Part shown: positions 26,865 to 31,419 of the stretch, in pieces
Layout: every line of letters begins with the position of its first letter
Numbering within the stretch: position 1 is the first letter of the stretch
NCBI GenBank assembly: GCA_003427395.1
Contig: BFEA01000359.1
Coordinates: 855,330-886,748, forward strand
DNA: 31,419 bases
From: Chara braunii
Lineage: Eukaryota > Streptophyta > Charophyceae > Charales > Characeae
Direction of reading: 5' to 3'
Notes under the pieces: model-generated
Told to the model about the DNA's origin: nothing
Database searches by the model: none
Seen by the model: the letters and a program-made list of their open reading frames with translations, nothing else
Position numbers and translations under genes: made by a program

Positions 26865-27635
26865 TACTGGACATTGTTTCTAAGTTGAATGACTCAATGC
26901 TATCTTTCTTTGCGTGTCTTATGAAGTGCCATAAATTGTTTCTGAGTTGAATGGTCTGGTTATTGTATTTATTTATGAGGGCAAGAATATTTGATTTTTT
27001 AGACCAAGCATTGTTTACAAGTTGAATGGTTTGGTCTATCTGTTTCTTTTGAGGTTCCTGACTGAAGTTGGATATTGTTTTCAAGCCGAATAATCAAACT
27101 TCATCTTTTTTTGTGACTTGAGATAAATTAGACATTGTTTTCAAGCCAAATGGTTCACTCTCTTGTTTTATGTTGAGGAAGGATTTTAGTGAACGGCTAA
27201 GCATTGTTTCCAAGCTGAATGGTTTAGCCTGAAGTCTCACATAAAGTACAAATGAGTATAATTGAAAGTACTTTATCTATATTTGCACGTGAACAGGTAG
27301 TTGGGCATTGTTTCCAAGCTGAATGGTTTAACTTAAGCCATATCACTAAGAAGAGAGGTTAGTTAAGAGTATAATTAGAAGTAAATTGGTTAAATTGAGC
27401 ATCATTTCTAAGCTAAATGACTCAGTCCCCTGCCCATATTTTGAAGACAAAGTTATAAATTTATTAAATTTTAAAAATTTAAATAGTTTAGGACGACCAA
27501 ACATTGTTTTTAAGTTGAATGGTATAGTCAAATGTCCAAAGAAGAGAGAAGTAGTTGTGGAATATGTTCGTCTATAATCTAAAGGCGTGCTCGTCATTAT
27601 TTCTAAGTTGAATGGTATAGCGTCATGCCATATGT
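26865..27635. repeat. Hairpin array 3: constant core, private stems
   Basis: Unit-for-unit relative of array 2. Arms: 27001-27009/27029-27037 AGACCAAGC/GTTTGGTCT (nine pairs, one G-T); 27064-27073/27093-27102 GAAGTTGGAT/ATCAAACTTC (9 of 10); 27195-27202/27222-27229 GGCTAAGC/GTTTAGCC (eight pairs, one G-T); 27299-27306/27326-27333 AGTTGGGC/GTTTAACT (eight pairs, three G-T); 27394-27399/27421-27426 ATTGAG/CTCAGT (six pairs, one G-T). Loops are 19 nt where the full arm pairs. Units near 26880, 26940, 27134, 27502 and 27600 are partly decayed. Confidence 0.9.
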
Positions 27636-27689
27636 AAGATGGGTAAAAAGGATAATCATACCGGGGATCAATGAACTATCTTATGAAGA

Positions 27690-30148
27690 AACGACTTGGA
27701 ACTTTTGGTGATAGTATTTATCCATGGGTATGGGTTTGCATGTGGTTGAGTGTAAGCTATAATTAGTCTCATTATCAACTTTCATAGGTAGTTGCTTTAG
27801 ATGCTCACTACGTGCTGAAGTTAAAGGAGATAGTTCAATTTCTTCATTTTCTGGGTTTAGTTTATTTTTCATACTTTGCTTTGCATAAATTTTAGAAAAC
27901 CACTTTCGCTAAGGGAAGTGTCGTCCAAATTTTTGAAAAACTAATGATTTAGTCAATTTTTTTACTTTTGAAAGTTGAATTTTTGTTTGAGTTTCATATC
28001 GGGCTTAATAAAAATTTGGGAAGTTTTATTTTTCGGGGAAGATGTTGCCTCAATCTTACTAAATCAGGGAGTTAAACAAAATTTGACATTATGAAATCAT
28101 AATTATTTTCATATTTTGTATTTAAATTTGTACAAATTTTGAAAAGACACTTCTTTAGAGAGAATGCTTTTGGAATTTTTACAAATCTAAGGAGTTAGCT
28201 AAATTTTATCTTAGCAGGACCAAAATTTCATCTTGAGTTAATATATGATTTAATATAAATATGAAAAATTTACTTCTCTAAAGGATATGTTGTCCGGATT
28301 TTTACTAAATCAAAGAGTTGGACAAAATCTGACAAAATTTAACTCTCTAAATTTAAGGAACGCTTTCAAATTTCAAATTCAGTTGAGTATAAATGTTTTA
28401 AAGACACTCTGTATAGGAGTGCTACCGAAAATTTATCAATTTTTATAAGTTATATTATATTTTGACAGGAAAAAATATTGACAATCCACCCTATATAGAG
28501 AAGATGTCGTTGAAGTTTTTCTGTATTCTTTTAGCACTCACTTGAGGGTAGGTTTAGACATAGTTTGAAAGACATTGGAGTAAGATGTAATATGAGGTTT
28601 ATTTCCCATACACTTATAGTTTAGTCTCTGGGAAGTGACTTGTGTTGTGTTACATGTCCTTTCTCAATATTTCAATCCATGATCTGATTAGTTTCAATCT
28701 AATTCTACAAGGATCATCTTCTGTTACCTTTTGATCACAGGTTGGTTGCCGACCTCATGATTTTCAGCTCAACTCTAACTCATTCTCGCTACTCAACCTA
28801 AACGTCTTAGCCCCTGTGGGTTGAATTGTTTTTTTTAGTGTTTACATGAACTTCTATTAAATGACCATTTAAAAAGTACCGAGTGTGTTATTTTGGAAGG
28901 TTGGACAAAGGTTGGGGCTTGTGTAGATAAGGCAAGGGTTATGAGTGCAGATAGTGGTTGAAGTTGACCCATGTAGTGCGTGGTTTGCCGATGTTGAATC
29001 CTTGATGTGATTGCTAATATATTTTATAAGTGGAAGTTCAAATTTGTTTTTTTCTGCGATCATAAGTATATCTTAAAGGGAGTCACACTGTGATTGTGAG
29101 AGTAATCACCTCATGTTCTACAACCCCTTTGTGTGTATGTGGTATACCGGCGCAATTCACTATAACCGTGTGCATTGGTCAAATAGACTTGTATCAAAAA
29201 AAAAGGGAGATTCATTTTTTAAACAATTTTTATAGTTGGAAGTTAAGGTACGTAGCGACTGTCAAAGTCAAACCCCTTAACCTGTTTCCAGGCCTCCAAC
29301 GATGGAACCCCACTTCCAGTATTAGGGGCGCTCAACTGCGACAAAGGGCAAAGGTCCACCCACCTCTCATCTACGCAGGGTGCAGAAGATGGTAGGACTC
29401 ACATCTGCCTTTGTTGTTATCTAGCATCGAGAGATTAACCCCTCAAGACACGTGTCAGCCGACACTTGAGTGTCCAAAATGACCCTCAAAATCATCGAGG
29501 GTCGGGTGATTATGGGTACTACATAGTACGCAATTCTTACGATTGTTTACTTCCCCATGCATAGCTAGTCGATATGATGAAGCCTGCGTCCCTGTGATAT
29601 TTATTATGAGTCTCGCGTGTGACGCCCAAATGTTTTTTGTGTCAGAAAAGTTATGGGTTGAATATAAAAAAGGACTAGGCGCGATTTGTGAGTAAAAACT
29701 TTAGTTTTATTTTGGCGAGGTGTAGCGCATGGTTAGATGGACTCATCCTAGTCGACCGACGTCGAGTCACGCCTGGGACATCAACGCCTAGAACGACAGC
29801 TCGCGCACGGGTTCGATTAAGGCGTACAATCACAATTACCCCCTATGCTACAGCGTACGAGAAACGCCCTCGACTGGGCCACCTCTACGATTGCAACTGA
29901 GCAACTTTTGCACGTGGTTCGGTAGCTCGACGGTGATACGCATGTCGAAGGGTGGTGACAACCCATTGGGCAAAGGTAAGTTGTACCTCGCGTAACCCTA
30001 TCCTATCGTAGGGGTTCGCGAGGGTAATGGTTGGCGCACTCAGCTGGAGTCGCGAAAGCTCCACCACGTAAAAATCCTGCAAAAATCCTGCGTGATGCAT
30101 CTGGGAGGGTCCCCTACGAGACCGATGCGCTCAACAGCGAGATGATGG
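27690..30148 (-). repeat. 2.5-kb dispersed element, copy 2, inverted and AT-shifted
   Basis: The reverse complement is collinear with 9590-12175. It begins near 30148 (ATCTCGCTGTTGAGCGCATC on the minus strand, against TTATCGAGAGCATCTGTCT in copy 1), passes GGGACCCTCCCAG, GTAGCATAGGGGGTA and CAAGCCCCAACCT, and ends near 27690. Most differences from copy 1 look like C-to-T or G-to-A changes, and the copy is visibly more AT-rich. The homologue of the copy 1 hairpin near 9742 reads CCTCGCG..CGCGAGG here, so pairing is kept with different bases. It adjoins hairpin array 3 on one side and cuts into a Harbinger transposase on the other. Confidence 0.75.
27890..28520 (-). repeat. ~120-bp hairpin-bearing repeats, copy 2
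   Basis: Decayed counterparts of 11385-11945. Hairpins include CACTTTC..GGAAGTG-type arms (27902-27921) and CACTC-tgtatag-GAGTG (28404-28420). Text such as ACTAAATCAGGGAGTTAAAC (28067) and TACAAATCTAAGGAGTTAGC (28180) is the reverse complement of the TAACTCC..TAGTAAA phrase of copy 1. Confidence 0.65.
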
Positions 30149-30896
30149 AGAATTGCCCCATCCGGTCATAGTAGCACTCCCCTCGCTCGCCCCTCGGTTT
30201 CTCGATATACAATTGGTTGCAATCAATTGCACCCACACAACCCGGAATTCTTTTTCTCTTGAATGCCTCCATCATCTCGTGGAGGCGGCGTCCATGGGCA
30301 AAAAGAATGACGTGGTCGTACTCCTTGATGATCGTGCCGGCCACCTTGGCATTGATTCGCAGAGCGCTGGCCAGGCCCATGCCCAATCCGTGAGCAGATT
30401 GTCTATACAAACCGTCCGTCGCCCATCGCATAAACGCCATTGCAAACTTCTGTCCTGCAGGCAGGGGTTGCCTCCAATTCGTTGTTGCACGCTAAATGTG
30501 CGGTGCTATCCGTTGAAGCACCTCTTCGAACACCAGTCGAGGAATCTGTAGAACCTTTTGAAGACCTATTCGTGTGTCCTCCTGATACATTGCAGGTCCT
30601 TCCAAACACCGCCGTTGTGTTCCAACACCCAAATCCTTCCACCACCTTCCGCATTCTCATACAGGGAGGCCAAGGCTGCATGTAGCTGAGAAAGGTCATA
30701 GCCCACACCAAAGGTGAGAAATGCGAGAATAACATATAGTCCAGGATCCCACAACGGCAACGCTGTTGCCGCTAGCATAACGAACATGGCTGCCTCATTT
30801 CGCTGTTTCATCCAGGGATGATGAAAAAAACCGCCATGAACAACATATCGTCCCAGTCGACACTTAACTTCTTCCTTCCTTCATTGCCATCGTCCA
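30149..30896 (-). pseudogene. PIF/Harbinger transposase, broken and 3'-truncated
   Basis: Minus-strand reading gives a Harbinger-type DDE transposase in pieces. From M at 30896, 29 codons run into a stop at 30808-30810, and an overlapping frame continues from 30811. A frame change near 30590 joins WKDLQ to a stretch reading LQKVLQIPRLVFEEVLQRIA. A TAG at 30492-30494 interrupts just before TTNWRQPLPAGQKFAMAFMR. The catalytic-core start GCVGAIDCNQLYIEKP is intact, with its first Asp at 30222-30224, followed by YYDRMGQFSI. There the sequence stops, because the 2.5-kb element begins; the second Asp and the Glu are absent. The enzyme normally cuts and pastes Harbinger DNA with a Myb-like partner. 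This copy cannot be functional. Which Harbinger family the 3.3-kb element belongs to relative to it is unknown. Confidence 0.8.
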
Positions 30897-30899
30897 TGT

Positions 30900-31316
30900 C
30901 GGACGACGCCAGTGTATCCCAACCCTTTCCCCTACACCTCTGCCCTCTCGCACTCTCCCTTCCGCGACGACAACCTTTGATATGACAAACATCGAAGACA
31001 ACCATGGAAGACAATCCGAACGACCAGCGGGCTATGGAGACGGGACCGAACACACTCTGAGAAGAGAGAGGAGCACCAAAAATGTGAGTTTGGCAGCGGA
31101 GTGCTGGTGGAAGTCCGCACGTACCCCACCGATAGTTGGTGCCACAGGGCCGGGGGAAGGGCAAGACAGGCACACAGTTCCATCTATCGCGCTTTTTGTT
31201 TTTCACGCCGTGCAACGTTGCGCCGGGCGGCTGTCGACCAGCCGCATACTCCCGCGGACCGGCACGACAACGTCACGCCCAGTTTCCAGTAGGTGGAGCT
31301 CCCCATCAATAGACAG
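30900..31316. other. Sequence upstream of the transposase relic
   Basis: No recognisable domain. A hairpin GCGGCTG-tcgac-CAGCCGC lies at 31227-31245. It may hold the 5' part of the dead element, but no terminal repeat or TTA duplication could be found. Confidence 0.35.
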
Positions 31317-31372
31317 GAGAATGTATGTGCGTGTATGTGAGTGTGTGTATGTGTGTGTGTATGTTTGTATGT

Positions 31373-31419
<47 letters not shown>
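31317..31419. repeat. (TG)n / TATG microsatellite
   Basis: GTATG/GTGTG repeats running into pure TG at the window edge. Confidence 0.95.

Noticed and set aside
17225-27635. CRISPR array interpretation of the regularly recurring cores
   Set aside because: Spacing is irregular (about 60-150 bp), the variable parts are paired arms and not independent spacers, no cas-like gene is present and the context is eukaryotic.

Overview
This window looks like repeat-dominated nuclear DNA from a streptophyte (green-lineage) eukaryote, and a stonewort such as Chara is my best guess. That is inference. It rests on two U6 snRNA relics that match the plant-type U6 sequence, on a PIF/Harbinger element carrying a Myb/SANT-like ORF, on many microsatellites, and on the absence of operons, Shine-Dalgarno-spaced genes or dense coding. 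I see no intact host gene. Scattered N bases (for example 160, 1627, 1681, 1793, 2563, 2598-2602, 3387, 11317, 13281) mark a draft assembly.

Layout. 1-7,450: AT-rich and pyrimidine-rich sequence with degenerate minisatellites (45-bp units at 1,021-1,320; about 30-bp units at 2,690-3,500), one unassigned minus-strand open frame with a membrane segment (5,207-5,842), and a diverged direct repeat (6,380-7,080). 7,500-9,500: first copy of a dispersed repeat with a 26-bp palindrome, homopolymers, a hairpin-bearing tandem repeat and a long (CT)n. 9,590-12,175: a 2.5-kb dispersed element full of hairpins; an inverted, AT-shifted copy lies at 27,690-30,148. 12,180-16,740: U6-associated repeats, a U6 relic (13,604), degenerate tandem repeats, (GA)n. 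16,790-18,075: a tRNA-like segment followed by hairpin array 1. 18,300-19,560: two more palindrome-bearing repeats, a minus-strand U6 relic and a strongly foldable segment. 19,832-23,163: a complete PIF/Harbinger-type transposon with TTA target duplication and 24-bp terminal inverted repeats, coding for a Myb/SANT protein but no transposase. 23,355-24,990: AT-rich modules with a 28-bp satellite, a nested hAT-like MITE and an 84-bp foldback. 25,340-27,640: hairpin arrays 2 and 3. 30,114-30,896: a broken Harbinger transposase on the minus strand, cut off by the 2.5-kb element. 31,317-31,419: (TG)n.

The most unusual structure is the set of three hairpin arrays. Each array has about 8-10 units. 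A near-constant 19-21-nt core (TTCCATAAGTTTGGGTG type in array 1; ATTGTTTCTAAGTTGAATG type in arrays 2 and 3) is flanked in each unit by a different pair of mutually complementary arms, so the loop is shared and the stem is private to the unit. Corresponding units in different arrays often keep pairing although the arm bases have changed. The arrays sit in a recurring order: tRNA-like segment, head block, hairpin array, tail. In the copies at 26.1-26.3 kb and 27.64-27.83 kb the tail is the end of the 2.5-kb element. I know of no described element with this design and do not assign a function.
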